This document shows positions 11,997-23,784 of a DNA stretch of 64,000 nucleotides, one piece after another. Each line of letters starts with the position of its first letter. Position 1 is the stretch's first letter. The notes below the pieces were generated by a model, which saw only the letters and a list, made by a program, of their open reading frames with translations, was not told where the DNA came from and did not search any database. The stretch is from assembly GCF_958298935.1 (NCBI RefSeq), contig NC_084940.1, positions 3,192,001-3,256,000 on the forward strand, in the 5' to 3' direction. The stretch comes from Phragmites australis (lineage: Eukaryota > Streptophyta > Magnoliopsida > Poales > Poaceae). A program made the translations under genes and the position numbers.

Positions 11997-12560
11997 TGTA
12001 ACAGCCCGCTTAGGCGCTTCCAGCAGTCCAGTGTGTTCTCATGATTAATCTGAATGTACTATGTTTAGAGTGTGAATATTTATAAGTTAACTTAAATCTA
12101 TTTAGATTATTAAGTGGTACTAAATCTATCACACTAAAATATTTGAGTCACACGGCTCGAAACTAGAAACATTAATAAATTAGTGTATTACACTATCACT
12201 TCTTTATGACTGACACCCTCGATAACTTACCGCATATACGGTAGACAAACACATATGATCTTGAGTTAGCTCTAAATAACACTTGTTACACTCCGTTTTC
12301 AAAATTTGCCTACAGTCTAACTCACTCGTGGGACAGGTCTGCATATACATAACATCTCTCTTACATTTTCATATTCATTTCATATAAAAAGATTAGCACT
12401 GAGGTATTATATTTGAAGTGTGAAGACTTATAAGCTATTATCAACCTATTTAAACTATTAATATGGTACTAAATTCATCGTATCAAAACATTTATGCCAC
12501 ACGAGCCGAAACCAAAAATTTTAATAGACTAGGGTATTACAGCTAATCCTTCAGACTAGC
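11997..12560. repeat. Two LTR-like direct repeats, possible TRIM
   Basis: Related segments at about 12065-12191 and 12410-12541 share the order GTGTGAA..TTATAAG, GGTACTAAAT, CACAC/CACACG, CGAAAC and end in GTATTACA. The first may begin at TGTAACAGCCCGC (11997) and the second near TGTTACACTCCG (12286). The TG..CA ends and short length suggest a small LTR element (TRIM) or nested LTR ends. I do not see a convincing primer-binding site. Confidence 0.35.
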
Positions 12561-12732
12561 AGTGCAGAAACATGATAACGATTCATGTTGATTGCACAAT
12601 TTCATGGGCTCACGGCTGCAATTTAGCATCTGTTCAGGCAAATCAGAAGATGGTGTACCGTGAAGGTGGCAGCGTGGTGGTCGTCTTTGCGCCAGGGGGG
12701 GGGGGGGGCAACTGCACCAGGATGCATTTGAG

Positions 12733-13188
12733 ATGGACCATCTTACCTCTCAGGTGAATGGCATCGACATTAGCGACCCAGTGGCGGGCGGAACTACAGC
12801 CGATTTTGCTGGCCGCATCTTCTTTGACCTCCCACCTCCAATCCTGCCTGCACCAGTGCCACCTACTTTGGCCCCGAGCACCTCTGCCACATCTACTGAG
12901 CAGAAGTCCACTCTTTGTCGGAGCAACAAACAAGCTGTCAACCCCTCATTTGTGCCAGTTGCGAAGCGCGTAACACACCGTCTCATCTGCCAACTCGACT
13001 TGGTGGGAGCAGAAGAACCGATCGGTGACGAGGCCATGAAGGCGTTCACTGACTCCTTCAAGAAGCCTCTCGCACGCAAGACTGTCACTGCAACCAGGGC
13101 GGTGACCCATCTGGCTAGTCGCCCGATCATGGCAGCATCAGTAGCTCTGGCCATAGATGGGGAAGCAGCAGAAATCGAGGCGATCTGA
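12733..13188 (+). pseudogene. LINE ORF1 C-terminal part
   Basis: This frame of 151 aa starts at MDHLTSQ and ends at a TGA. A Pro-rich stretch (residues about 35-60) leads into a region with Lys/Arg and a segment EPIGDEAMKAFTDSFKKPL, which matches the conserved tail of plant LINE ORF1 (gag-like) proteins as I remember them. The usual N-terminal domain and zinc knuckle are absent, so it is a fragment. It sits about 270 bp before ORF2, as expected for this element type. Confidence 0.55.
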
Positions 13189-13458
13189 TCATCAGACCAT
13201 CATATGCTCATCAATGTGCCAGTAGTTCATCTAGTTTCCAATGTTATTCAGATTAGCTCCTACAACACTAGACCTTCAGTCTAGCAAGTTAGGTTTCCTT
13301 CCTAGTGTTGGTTCAGTGGAAGCTCCCAGCAAGGGCTCTGTTTTGGGGGACATGGCGGTTTGCCCTTCAACCTGGCTATGTGTTTGGTGGTGTAACCAAT
13401 CTCGGCATAATGTAGTTTTCAGTTGCTGGAATCTGCTATTGTGTTTCACTATCTCTCA

Positions 13459-15714
13459 ATGAGTGAAGGCTTGTCCATCTTGGATTGGAATGTAGGTGGG
13501 CTCAACGCCGCAGCTCGTCGTGAAGTAGTGCTGGAGCTCATACAAGCCTGCAAACAAAATTTTGTGTGCTTGCAAGAAACAAAACTTGAAGAGATTGACC
13601 GCTAGCTGGGAGTAGAAATTTTGGGTGAAAGGCCGGCCAATTTTGCTTACCTGCCAGCTGATGGAACCCGCAGTGGAATTCTTCTTGCTTGGGATGCTGA
13701 CTACATCTCGGCAGTGGACTTGGTGTTAAAAGAATTCTCACTACCCATGAGAATTACGCTGCGCCTCATCAACTTTTCTTTCCTCCTCACCATAGTATAT
13801 GGTTCGTTGGAGGATGGGGACAAGCACAGATTCATGGATGAGCTGATATCCAATGTGCCTCCGGTTGGAACGCCATGGCTTTTCTAGGGCGACTACAATC
13901 TAATATATGAGGCAAAAGATATAAACAACATGAATCTAAATCATCGTCTGATGGGCACCTTCCGCCGCACTTTGGACAGATGTGAATTGATGGAAATTTC
14001 TCTCCACAACCGCAAATACACATGGAGCAATGAGCACGAAAACCCAACCTTAGTCAGATTGGATAGGATGTTTTGGAATAAGGAGTGGGATCTCACGTTC
14101 TCTACTATTTATCTGCAGGTTCTAGCCTCGTTCGCCTCTGATCATCATCCTCTCTTTCTCTGCCCACAACAGCGGCCACCCCGCCCTGCCAGCTTCAAGT
14201 TTGAGCAGTTCTGGACCCGGGTGCCAGGGTTAGTGGAGATGCTCAAAGATGCATGGAACAAGCCGGTAAATGGTCGCTCTGCTCTCAATATTTTACACCG
14301 CAAGTTACAAAACACAGTTAAAGCTTTGCGTAGTTGGAGCACTAGCCTGTTTGGTGATGCCCGTATATAGTTCTATGTGGCACAAGAGGTGATCTTGCGG
14401 TTGGACATGGCTCAAGACGACCGTGCTCTCACTGAGGAGGAAGCACAACTCTGGAAAGACCTCAAGGTTAGGGTGCTCGGCCTAGCATCTATGGAGTGTT
14501 CTCGACAACGCCAAAGCTCAAGGTTGACTTACCTACGTGAAGGCGATGCGGGCACGAAATTTTTTCATCTCAAGGCAAATGCCTGTTGCAGAAAAAAATT
14601 TCATACCTAATTTGAAGAAAGAAGACGGCTCTTTCCTTTGGTTTCACGGGGAAAAAGAGGCTGAGATACATAGTCACTTCCATCACACCATGGGAACCAA
14701 GGTAGAACGGCGATGCACATTCCAATGTGGTGTTCTTGACCTTGGTAGGATTGATGGCAGTGACCTTGACAGAATTTTCACTGAAGAAGAAATTTGGGCG
14801 GCCATCCAACAAATGCCATCAGAAAAAGCGCCAGGCTAGATGGTTTCACGGGGACTTTCTATAAAGTTTGTTGGGAGATCATCAAAGAGGACATAGTCAA
14901 TGCCTTCTCATGCATCCACAATCTACACACAGGACCGTTGCATAAGATGAATACCGCATCGGTTGCCCTCCTACCAAAGAAAGAGGTGGCTGAGACAGTA
15001 AAGGATTTTAGGCCCATTAGCCTAATCCATTCGTTCGCCAAGATTGTGTCCAAGGTGCTTGCTCTCAGGCTGTCAAAAAAAATGGAGGGTCTGATCTCCA
15101 ACTCTCAAAGTGCTTTCATCAAGCGGAGGTGCCTTCAAGACAACTTTATGTATGTCGGGAATTTAACTTGCGCTTACCACCAAACGCGCACTCCTGCTCT
15201 GCTCTTCAAATTGGATATCTCGAAAGCATTCAACTCGGTTTCATGGGAATGTTTATTTGAGCTCCTTGAGCACAAAAGTTTCCCACCAAAGTGGTGTGAT
15301 TGGCTCACCCTGATCTTCTCCTCTTCCTCATCATCAATTCTTTTGAATGGGATACCAAGACCTTCCATAAGCCATGAGCGTGGTTTTCGGCAAGGTTATC
15401 CACTCTTTCCGTATCTCTTCATCCTAGCAATTGATACACTACAAAGGCTGTTTGAGATGGCTATGGAGGATGGTCATCTATCTACTCTACGAGGTTGACA
15501 TGCAAAGATGAGACTTTCGCTTTATGCAGATGATGCCGTAGTTTTTGTTAAGGCCGAAATGGACATGGTAGTGGAGATCATGCGACGCTTCGGAGATGCC
15601 ATTGGCCTTCGAGTGAATCTAGAGAAAAGCTCTATAGCTCAATTTGGTGTCAGGCGATCAATCTTGATGAGCTTCTGCCATCCTTCATTGGCCAGCGAGT
15701 TACCTTTCTGCTGA
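13459..15714 (+). pseudogene. LINE ORF2: endonuclease and reverse transcriptase, broken
   Basis: From the ATG at 13459 the frame shows apurinic-type endonuclease motifs (LDWNVGGLN, LQETKLEE, GDYNLI, SDHHPL). It continues through a spacer with TYLREGDAGTKFFH to the RT, with PKKEVAETVKDFRPISL, FIKRRCLQDN, LDISKAFNSVSW and the catalytic YADD at about 15523. In-frame stops fall after EEIDR, PPVGTPWLF, FGDARI and LSTLRG. The frame also changes near 14610 and 14835. The RT motif usually FRQGDPL reads FRQGYPL, a likely loss-of-function change. It would have copied LINE RNA at a nicked target; this copy cannot. Confidence 0.85.
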
Positions 15715-15719
15715 CCTAT

Positions 15720-15965
15720 TTGGGGCTGCTGTTAACTCTTGGCCCCCTTCAACTTGTACACACGCAGCCAATACAACACCGAGCAATGGCTAGATTAGCT
15801 GGTTGGCAGTGCAAGTTACTTAACTCAGGGCTAGATTGTGCACTCAGCCCTAAGCTCCCTTCCTACTTACCTTCTCACTGTCCTAAAGCCACCAAAAAAA
15901 TTTGTGAAGGACATCGACAACAGATGATTCGCTTTTCGGCCTTCGGCAGTCAGGAAGCCAACTAG
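15720..15965 (+). pseudogene. LINE ORF2 post-RT region, frameshifted
   Basis: Text such as LLLTLGPLQLVHTQPI and ARLAGWQCKLLN, then PPKKFVKDIDN in another frame, corresponds to the region after the RT fingers and palm in plant L1 ORF2. It is broken by stops and shifts and ends the recognisable LINE. Confidence 0.7.
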
Positions 15966-16009
15966 TTTTGCACTTTCGTGCAGCTGAGCTGCATCATCGT
16001 CTAGATTTA

Positions 16010-16640
16010 TTTTTTTATATTTCAAAAATAAAAAAAAATTACAAAACTAGACATCCATTTGAAAAAATTGCAAAAATAGACCACTGTCGTCCGCTGAAAG
16101 TGCGTCAGCAAGGTGTCACCCTTCCAACAGACAATAGGTTTAAAAAAGTAAAGTGTCGTCTTTCCAACGGGTGACAGGTTAAAAAATAAAAAACATTACG
16201 TTCTATTACTCTCAAAATTCAAAACACTGTCGAAATAGTCATGAAAAATTCTTTAAAAATATATATTATAGATGATACTATGATCTAGCTTTGAAAAAAT
16301 TAGACAAAAATATGATTTGTACTATGAGAAACAAAAAGACAGATTGTGTACAATAAAATTTATCTTTTTGTTTCTTATTGTAAAAGTAATTGTTTGAGTT
16401 GAATTTTTTTAGAGATATATTATATCATCCACTACAACATATTTTAGATTTTTAAATGACTATTTCAATAGTGTTTTAAATTTTAAGAGTAATGGAACAT
16501 AATGCTTTTTTGATTTTTTAACCTGTCGCCTGTTGGAAGGGCAACACCTTGCTATTGCCCTTCACATAAATTATTTTTATATTTTTTTTCAAACATACAC
16601 CTAGTTTTACAATTTTTTGATTTTCGAAATATAAAATTTA
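16010..16640. mobile_element. Second foldback (inverted repeat) sequence
   Basis: The left end has TATTTCAAAAAT..TTACAAAACTAG and the right end has CTAGTTTTACAA..TTTCGAAATATA. Further in, GGTGACAGGTTAAAAAATA, CAAAACACTGTCGAAATAGTCA and GAAACAAAAAGACA on the left pair with complementary text on the right. The arms are about 300 bp and clearly imperfect, with indels. The element abuts the truncated LINE end. No protein is encoded. Confidence 0.6.
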
Positions 16641-17194
16641 AAAAGCTACATTGTCTAGCAGTTCACACCTTTGCCATTTCGGCCCGCCACACAAAATTAT
16701 TTGAAGGTCTGAGGGGCCTTGGGTCTGTGAAAGAAAGCAGGGTGATTTGAGTCAGGTACAGAACATTATGGGCTCGACCCAGGAATAGAATATCAGGGGC
16801 ATATTTGGTTTGCAGCATGTGAATATTAGGGGCAAGTTTGACTTACTTAGACTTCGTAGCTACAGTTGTAGCAACATTCCATTCCAGCCATCTAGGTCCC
16901 ACGTGTCAATGGCTCAAAAAAGTGTAGCAATAGTCTTGCCAAAATGTGCGTGAAGATTTTCATCTCCTAATTTTAGTCAAGTTTGACGATTTTTTGTGGC
17001 AAATGGTGGCAACCTTAGGCTGGCTATGAGCCAAATAGCCCCTAGGTTTTCTTTTAAGATTTTTCAGATGGGGAGAGATCGGGGAAAGACATTTGAACTC
17101 CAAATAAGACCAAAATTCAACCGAATCAAACGAAAACATAGAGTGTAAGCAAGCAAAAAAAAAAAAAAAAAATCCTTCATTTTGGGGATGCCAC
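16641..17194. other. Intergenic DNA, nothing recognised
   Basis: Mixed-composition sequence with a poly-A run near 17155-17172. No gene, terminal repeat or RNA is supported. Confidence 0.4.
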
Positions 17195-17199
17195 ACAAT

Positions 17200-17314
17200 A
17201 TGAGCGTGAACCATCATGATTTCACCCCTGCAGGAGCATCATCGTCTGATTATCGAAGACCTTAACGTCAATTCGATCTGCCGGCCTGGCCACTACGACA
17301 TTATCTACCCAAAG
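17200..17314 (+). pseudogene. Otubain-like gene fragment, frameshifted
   Basis: One frame reads VNHHDFTPAGAS from about 17205 and then stops at 17246. The next frame reads NVNSICRPGHYDIIYPK, ending at 17314. In otubain (OTU-family deubiquitinase) proteins, a VNHHDF-like segment lies a short way ahead of the C-terminal RPGHYDILYPK motif that carries the catalytic His. The order and spacing here fit a single exon broken by a frameshift. No other otubain exons are seen, so this is a fragment. Family assignment comes from remembered motifs. Confidence 0.5.
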
Positions 17315-19146
17315 GTGAAGCATTTCCAGCGGCGGGGCGAGTGGCAGATTCTTTCAATCTTCCGGGACCGGAACATTTTCTGCTTGTTGCACGCCCTCTG
17401 TCATCTCACTTTTTCAGGAAGCCTTTGCTCAGCGCTTTCCATCTCTTGTTTGGTGGCGCTTTCGACGCCCAGAATTCACTTTCAGAGGGAGGACAGTGGC
17501 TGCAGCAGAAGTTTCACTTTCAGATGCCGTTTGGTGCATCTGGGCGTGTCCAGGTAGTTCGATCGGCCTCCAAAATGTCTCCAGTTTACATGAGTTTTGG
17601 CGCGTCTGGCCGAGCTTCTTCAGGAAAATTTGGCTGCTCTGCAGTCTGCACCCAGCCACCCACCCTGTTCGTTAGTGCTCTGGCTTAGCGTACCGTCACG
17701 GTCGTTGGAAGTTGGAACCACTACGCCACTAGCATGGCAGTTTGATTCTGGTACTGACCGCGCACGGACCTGGCTTATTTCGCACGTCACTCGCGAGCAC
17801 TCGACAGTTACTGTCAGAGCGGGAGGGGCAGGTTGCTGCGTCGTGTACGTGACGACGTAGCGTAGACCTCCCGTAAGCCAAGGCCTTGCCCTGCCAACAC
17901 GGCGCCCGTTCGTAACGCTTGCCGGCCTAGAACGTACGCTACGCCGACGCTAAACGCCCCAGCGGTTGCAATCTCTGTATCCCAATCGTCGGTAGTCAGG
18001 GAGCAAGTTTACAAGCAACCGCACACGGAAATGCTCGACGAGACGAGCAGTGTCTGTCAACAGCGCATGGTCAGATAGACAGGAGACACGGCCTGTCCAC
18101 GCCGCAGCAAGGCAACGCAAGTCAAGCGCGCGCCCCTGGTGCCAACGAGCGACGGCGACGCGAACGGCATCTGACAACCGCGTTGCCCACCCGTCACCTC
18201 GCTTCACTTCCTCCGCGTGGCCTGGCCTCGATCTCCTTTATCTTTTTGTTCTCGCTCCCGCGCATGGGCTCGCGGTCGCTCTGCTCCCGCTACCAACCAA
18301 TATCCGGCGTCATGTGGTGCTAATGCTATGCGGCATGGTATATGAGAGACAATCTGTTGCCCTGAGAAAAAGGGAGTTTTTCTGGGCAAGCATGGATCCA
18401 TTTGCAGAACGTTTAGATGCCATCGTGCGATCGATGCTATCATGCTTGTAGGCACCCATGTATTATATGCGAATCTTCTGATTCGTATTGAAACGTTTGT
18501 TGTTATATATATATCGGTATTTTTGTATGCCTTGAAAGCTCAGCCGGAATCAGAATACTGTACCAGCTAACTAGGTTTTTGTTGCAACAAGCTACAAAGT
18601 TGCATCATCGTCTTCATCCGTCCTCAGGCGATCAGCAAACAAGGGAAAACACCTCACCAAGACACCAACCAACCAAACAAAGCGATACAAAAGGGACGTT
18701 AGCTCCAAGCTTCCCTAGGTGGATGGCCAGAAAGAAAGTGAGCGAGGAACAGAGAGATTCCTTGGATAAAGGCAGGTGTGAGCTCGTAGACTTCAACGTT
18801 CCTCAACAACTCTCAGTACTCGCAGCAGATTAGCCGTCCCTGACGGTGCGACCTGCTTACTGTGGCTCTGGTACTGCCACTGTCTCTTACTGGCTGCTCG
18901 GAGACCTGGCCGGGCCGGGGAATACGTCAGGGGAGCCTTGTCCTTCACGCACGTCGCCGTTCCGGCCACCGCCGGTGAGCGGTGCTGCAACGGCGGCTGC
19001 CGTGACGTGAGTGAGAGACCGATGGGGACTAGAGTGCTGGGCGTGCCGGCCACCAGCAATCCAAGCAGGCATCGTGCAATAATCATTGCTGTCCAAAAAA
19101 GAAAGGTGGCGTCTTCAGAGTTGTCTGTTCAGACATGTTTGAAAAC
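17315..19146. other. Intergenic DNA with a GC-rich middle
   Basis: The stretch from about 17640 to 18460 is GC-richer, with several overlapping open frames on both strands, none of recognisable family. Open frames of this kind are expected by chance in GC-rich DNA. A second GC-rich patch lies at 18840-19050. No gene is supported. Confidence 0.4.
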
Positions 19147-19359
19147 TGATTAAGCGTGTTACCTTTCGTAGGAGGCCGTGTTAGGTTTTATTGATATGAG
19201 AATATTAGGTACAGATAAATCTATAAAGGATTCATTTTGATCTTCAAGGCAGCTATACATAAAATCTAATCCTGGAGATAAAGGTACGATCATATCTTGA
19301 AGATCCTAACAAATACACATATGATATATATCTATCTATAACGAGAATTTTCTCTAACA
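19147..19359 (-). repeat. 3' LTR of the copia element
   Basis: This copy of about 213 bp shares its ends and most internal text with 24635-24853 (GTTAGG..TTTATTGAT, GGAGATAAAGG, CGATCATATCTTG, AACGAGAATTT). By eye there are roughly thirty differences, which indicates an old insertion. TG..CA ends are conserved. Confidence 0.85.
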
Positions 19360-19368
19360 GACTCCCTT
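19360..19368 (-). other. Polypurine tract of the copia element
   Basis: The minus strand reads AAGGGAGTC immediately before the 3' LTR, the normal place for plus-strand DNA priming. It confirms the orientation of the element. Confidence 0.7.
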
Positions 19369-19370
19369 AA

Positions 19371-20830
19371 TCACAACATTATTAAGTTAAGATTATGTTG
19401 AAATTCTCTTAAGTCATGAGTTGATAGAGGTTTGGTAAAACCATCCGTAATCTGATCTTTGAAGCTAATGAATCGGATGTCCAGTAACTTGTTTGCCATC
19501 TTTTCTCTAATAAAATGAAAATCAGTCTCGATATATTTTGTTCTGGTATGAAATATAGGGTTGGCAGAAAGATATGTTGCACCCAAATTATCAAACCAAA
19601 GACACGGAGATGGCTTTTGAGGAACTCTAAGTTCAACTAGCAAAGACTGTATCCATATGATTTCTGCTGTAGTATTTGCTAATGCTTTATATTCTGCTTC
19701 TGTACTAGATCTAGAGACAGTAGCTTGCTTCCTAGCGCTCCAAGAAATTAGATTTGGTCCAAGAAAAATTGCAAAGCCACCTGTTGATCTCCTATCATCA
19801 ACACAACATGTCCAATCTGCATTAGAAAAGGCACTTACAAGAGTAGAGGATGATCTCTTGAAAGTTAGTCCAATATCCATAGTATTTTTAACATATCTCA
19901 AGATTCTTTTTGTTATTGTCCAGTGTACTGTTGTTGACGCATGAGTAACTGACATACCTTGTTTACTGAAAAGGTGATACCGGGTCTAGTGATAGTTAAA
20001 TACTGAAGAGCTCCCACTATACTTCTATACCTTGTGCTATCTTCTGAGCTGAGAGGTTGTCCTTCATATGCTGATAATTTCTTAGACAGTGACAAAAGGG
20101 CGTAGGTGCTGGTTTGCAATTTTGCATTCCAACACGTTCCAAGAGATCATAAGCATATTTTTCTTGCGACAGCAGCAGTTCATTTGGAATTTTCTTGACC
20201 TCAATTCCTAGAAATAAATGCAAGTCTCCAAGATCCTTGAGAGCAAAATTAGTACTCAAATCTTGCAATAATATTTGCAACTGTTTCATGTGATAAACCG
20301 GTAACAGTAATATCATCAACATAAATTAGAACAAATATGATAATACCTGACTTGTTGTAGATGAATAGTTATGTGTCTGATCTTGATGGTACAGAGCCAA
20401 AATCCTATAATTTAGCGCTCAGGCGAGAATATCAAACTCTTGTAGCTTGTTTTAATCTGTAGATTTGTTTGTCTAACTTACATACATATTGTGGAGCTTC
20501 TTTGTTCTCATATCCTGGTGGTTGCTTTATGTAGACCTCCTCTTCCATAATACTGTGCAAAAACGCATTCTGTACATCTAATTGTCTCAAGCTCCAACCT
20601 TTAGAGACTGCAATAGCTAAAACAAGTCGAACAGTAGCAATTTTAACAACTGGACTAAAAGTGTCCTCATAATCTATGTCATACCTCTGCTTGAACCCTT
20701 TTGCAACCAATCTGGCTTTATATCTGTCTATTATTCCATATGCCTTCTTCTTGATCTTATAGACCCATTTGCAATCTATTATATTTTTGCCTTGTTTTGG
20801 TGGGACCAAATACCAGGTTGTGTTATTCAT
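19371..20830 (-). pseudogene. Copia reverse transcriptase and RNase H region
   Basis: The RT begins near 20830 with [20 protein letters not shown] and continues through [20 protein letters not shown] and [10 protein letters not shown]. The YVDDI active-site motif lies near 20310 in a shifted frame. After LHLFLGIEV and a region with [11 protein letters not shown] comes RNase H with [27 protein letters not shown] and WFDNLGA, ending near 19371. At least two frameshifts and a stop separate the pieces. The order RT then RNase H after integrase is diagnostic for copia. The product is inactive. Confidence 0.85.
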
Positions 20831-21871
20831 TAATGCTTGTTATTCATCATCCATCGCATGCCGCCATATGTCATCTTTCAAAGCCTCTTATAGATGTTCA
20901 GGTTCACCTGTAGAACTAAAGTACCCATATTTTATACTACCATTAATGAAGATACGAGGTTTAATAATACCATCTTGCAATCTTGTGTGTGGTCGTTATT
21001 GAACAGTATCAGGTGGAGTAGGAGATCCTGGAGCCACCACAGAGGACACAACATAACTTGGTGTCGCTGCACCTAAGATGAAGGCAGGAGACATTGGACC
21101 AGGGCCGAAGCTAGACGAGACAGGCGATGCCACACCTGCATCGAATGGATTTGACACATCCCTAGAGGCCGGGGTGTTCTATCCCTCCTGGACAGAATCC
21201 GCCTGGGATCCAGCGCCGAGATCATTAACAGAATTAGTGCCATGCTCATCGCCATTTTGCACCAATGCATCACCGATTTGATCACCGTTTTGTACTCCAT
21301 TTTCAGCATGATTTTCCTGCATGGTTGTACCAGAGACATGATAGCCAGGGTTATGATTAGTCATTTGATCAATGCATAGTTCTCCCCTGTGATCAAAACC
21401 AAGACTATGGCGCATAGTTTGCTGAAGAAGGAGAATTTCTTGGTGAAGATGAGTCCCAGCGTTTTGGTGAAGATTGTCAAAAGGAAATACCACCTCATCA
21501 AAAACTATATCCCGAGAAATATATACTTGGCCAGAGGAAGTATCTAGGCACTTAAAACCTTTGCGAAGAGAACTGTAACCAAGAAAAACACATCGCTTCG
21601 ACCAGAAGGATAATTTTTGGGTATTGTAGGGTCACATGTTAGGCCAGCACACGCAGCCAAATATATGAAGAGATGTGTAGTCTGGTTTATGGTGGAGAAG
21701 GTGCTCAACTGGAGTTTGATAATTGATGACTTTAGATGGCAAAAGATTGATGAGATATGTGGCAGTTAGAAAGGCTTCATCCCAAAACTTCAAAGGCATG
21801 GATCCATTTGCAAAAAGAGCAAGGCCAACTTCAACTATATGTCTATGTTTCCTTTCGGCGGCACAATTTTG
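20831..21871 (-). pseudogene. Copia integrase C-terminal and linker region
   Basis: On the minus strand the region around 21460-21600 reads like the end of the copia integrase module, with VFLG-type text and VVFPFDNLHQNAG near 21480. A low-complexity Asn/Gly/Asp-rich linker (21179-21400) follows before the RT. Stops interrupt it. It is the normal spacer between integrase and RT in copia polyproteins. Confidence 0.55.
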
Positions 21872-22630
21872 CTAATGTGCATGGGGGCATGAAACTTTAT
21901 GCGCAATTTCTATCCTTTGAAAGAAAGAATTCAACTTTTCATACTCACCAGCCCAATCAGTTTGCATGGTGAGAATCTTTTTGTTAAATTTTCGTTCAAC
22001 AAGATTCTGGAAATTATGGAAAACTTGAAACACATAAGATTTCTTCTTGAGTAAATAGATCCATGTAAATTTTCTATAGTCATCAATAAAACTTACATAG
22101 TATTTGTGTCTACAAACAGAGTCAGGAGCTGGTCCCCATACATCCAAAAAGACAATCTCAAGAGGACTTGCAGACACACTGGTGGATCTAGGATAGAGAA
22201 GTTGATGATTTTTTGCCTTTTGACATGAATCACAAATAGACTCTTCTCTAAACTAACTTGAGCAGGGAAGCTCATTATTCTAAGGACTAGATCAACAATT
22301 GAAAAAGATGAATGACCTAGACGACTGTGCCATTGTGTAGAGGATCGCTTAGTGGTACCGAAGACTTGCTTATTGTGATCTGGACTTGATGATGAATGAA
22401 TATGATAAATAACCTCATTCACACTTCCCTCTAAGAATTGTTTTCTTCATGGCTTGGTCCTTGATCAAGAAAAAGTTCAGATGAAATTCAAGAAAATCAC
22501 CATTGTCAGTGGCTAAACGATGAACGGAAACAAGATTCTTGTGTGCACTTGGAACATGCAAAACATTGTTAAGATGCAAATCACGAGTAGGGGTATGAAC
22601 TAATGCACGACCAACATAACTAATTTTCAT
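21872..22630 (-). pseudogene. Copia protease tail, GAG-pre-integrase and integrase core
   Basis: The frame has NNVLHVPSAHKNLVSVHRL (protease tail), then QWHSRLGHSS with the zinc-binding His pair. After a frameshift come FLDVWGPAP and MQTDWAGEYEKL, carrying two of the three catalytic acidic residues of the integrase core. Breaks at about 22180 and 22415 divide it. It once joined element DNA to the host chromosome; this copy is dead. Confidence 0.8.
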
Positions 22631-23662
22631 ACCTGAACCACTGACAGGTGCACTTGATCATGGTCGTGATACTTGTCATGGACAGTTAGCTTCTCAAGCT
22701 CTCCTATGATGTGATCGATGGCACCAGTATCAGTATACCAACTTGTATCGACACCATATGATGTAACAGTAACATCCACAACTCTTTCTTCTGGTTGGAA
22801 GTCAGCATCAAACTGGTTCCAGCAGTTGGCTGCTGAGTGACCGAGCTTATGACATATTTGGCATTTGGGTCTTCCAGTTCTGGACCATTGGCCTCCCTGT
22901 TTGGGAGCACCACCGTTGGTGCGCCCTCCTCGGCTATTTCCATGACCACCGTCGCAACTGACATGGCCTCCACGTCCTCGCGAATTAGATCCACTGCCAC
23001 ACCCACGTGAGGTAGCATTAGCGGAGGACTGAAGCTGATTTCCAGTGCCTTGTAGCATCTCCATACGAGTGTCAAAGCTCAACATTTGTACATACAGATC
23101 ACTTAATGAAACTGGATCTGACCTCGCAACAATGAATTGAACCAAGGGGTTATACTCCATGTCGAGAACTGATAGGATATAGGACACCATCTCCTTTTCG
23201 TCCAAGATCTTTCCTGTGGCAGAAAGTTCATCTCCATAGGCCTTTATCTTGGAGAAGTATTGCGCCGTCATCATGGTGCCCTTCTGAGTGGTGGCGAGAG
23301 CTAGCCTGAGGTTGGTCACCCTTGCATGGGATTGAGAGGCGAACATCGCTTGGATCGCGGACCAAACTTTGGTCGCTGTGTCCATGGATTTGTGTCAGTA
23401 CTTCCTTTGAAAAGGAGTTTAGTAGGTATGCCAGCACCTGCTGTTCTTGAGCAATCCATGCCGCATAAGCTGGACTGGGTACATCCTCGGTCTTCTTATC
23501 GGTGTTGGTGACGGTGATGGTCTTTGGCGGCATAGCGATAGAGCCATCTAGGTAGCCCATCAACTGAGCTCCACGAAGGACAGGAAGAACCTACGCCTTC
23601 TAGAGAAGAAAGTTGTCTCTCGTGAGTTTCTCGAAGATGAGAGGACCTATAGGGGAGGCCAT
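22627..23662 (-). pseudogene. Copia gag with zinc knuckle and protease start
   Basis: The ATG at 23662 opens MASPIGPLIFEKLTRDNFLL. Two TAG stops follow where the family has Trp and Gln. After another break near 23390, the long frame shows ATKVWSAIQAMF, a Gly/Ser/Arg-rich stretch, the CCHC knuckle CQICHKLGHSAANC, and YTDTGAIDHI, the start of the aspartic protease (normally DTGA/S). Gag would form the particle and the knuckle would bind RNA. The two TAG stops suggest C-to-T decay. Confidence 0.85.
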
Positions 23663-23784
23663 GATGCGCGTTTGCCCGATCTTCTGAAAGGTAGTATGAT
23701 AAGTCGATTGGTGGAGTTTCGACGTTGATGATCTAAAGGCTCCGAACAGAACAGATCGAGAACTCTCGCAACCACTACACAACT

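Larger units (their letters stand above)
12733..15965 (+). mobile_element. Decayed LINE (L1-type non-LTR retrotransposon)
   Basis: This element carries the tail of an ORF1, then an ORF2 with endonuclease and reverse transcriptase domains in plant L1 order. Its reading frame is broken many times and it stops abruptly near 15965, after the region that normally follows the RT (PPKKFVKDIDN-like text at about 15888-15920). No 3' poly-A tail is evident because a different AT-rich foldback sequence begins right after. It is non-autonomous and old. Confidence 0.85.

Noticed and set aside
17597..18451. Open frames that might be a gene downstream of the otubain fragment
   Set aside because: No conserved motif, no consistent splice sites, and overlapping frames on both strands.
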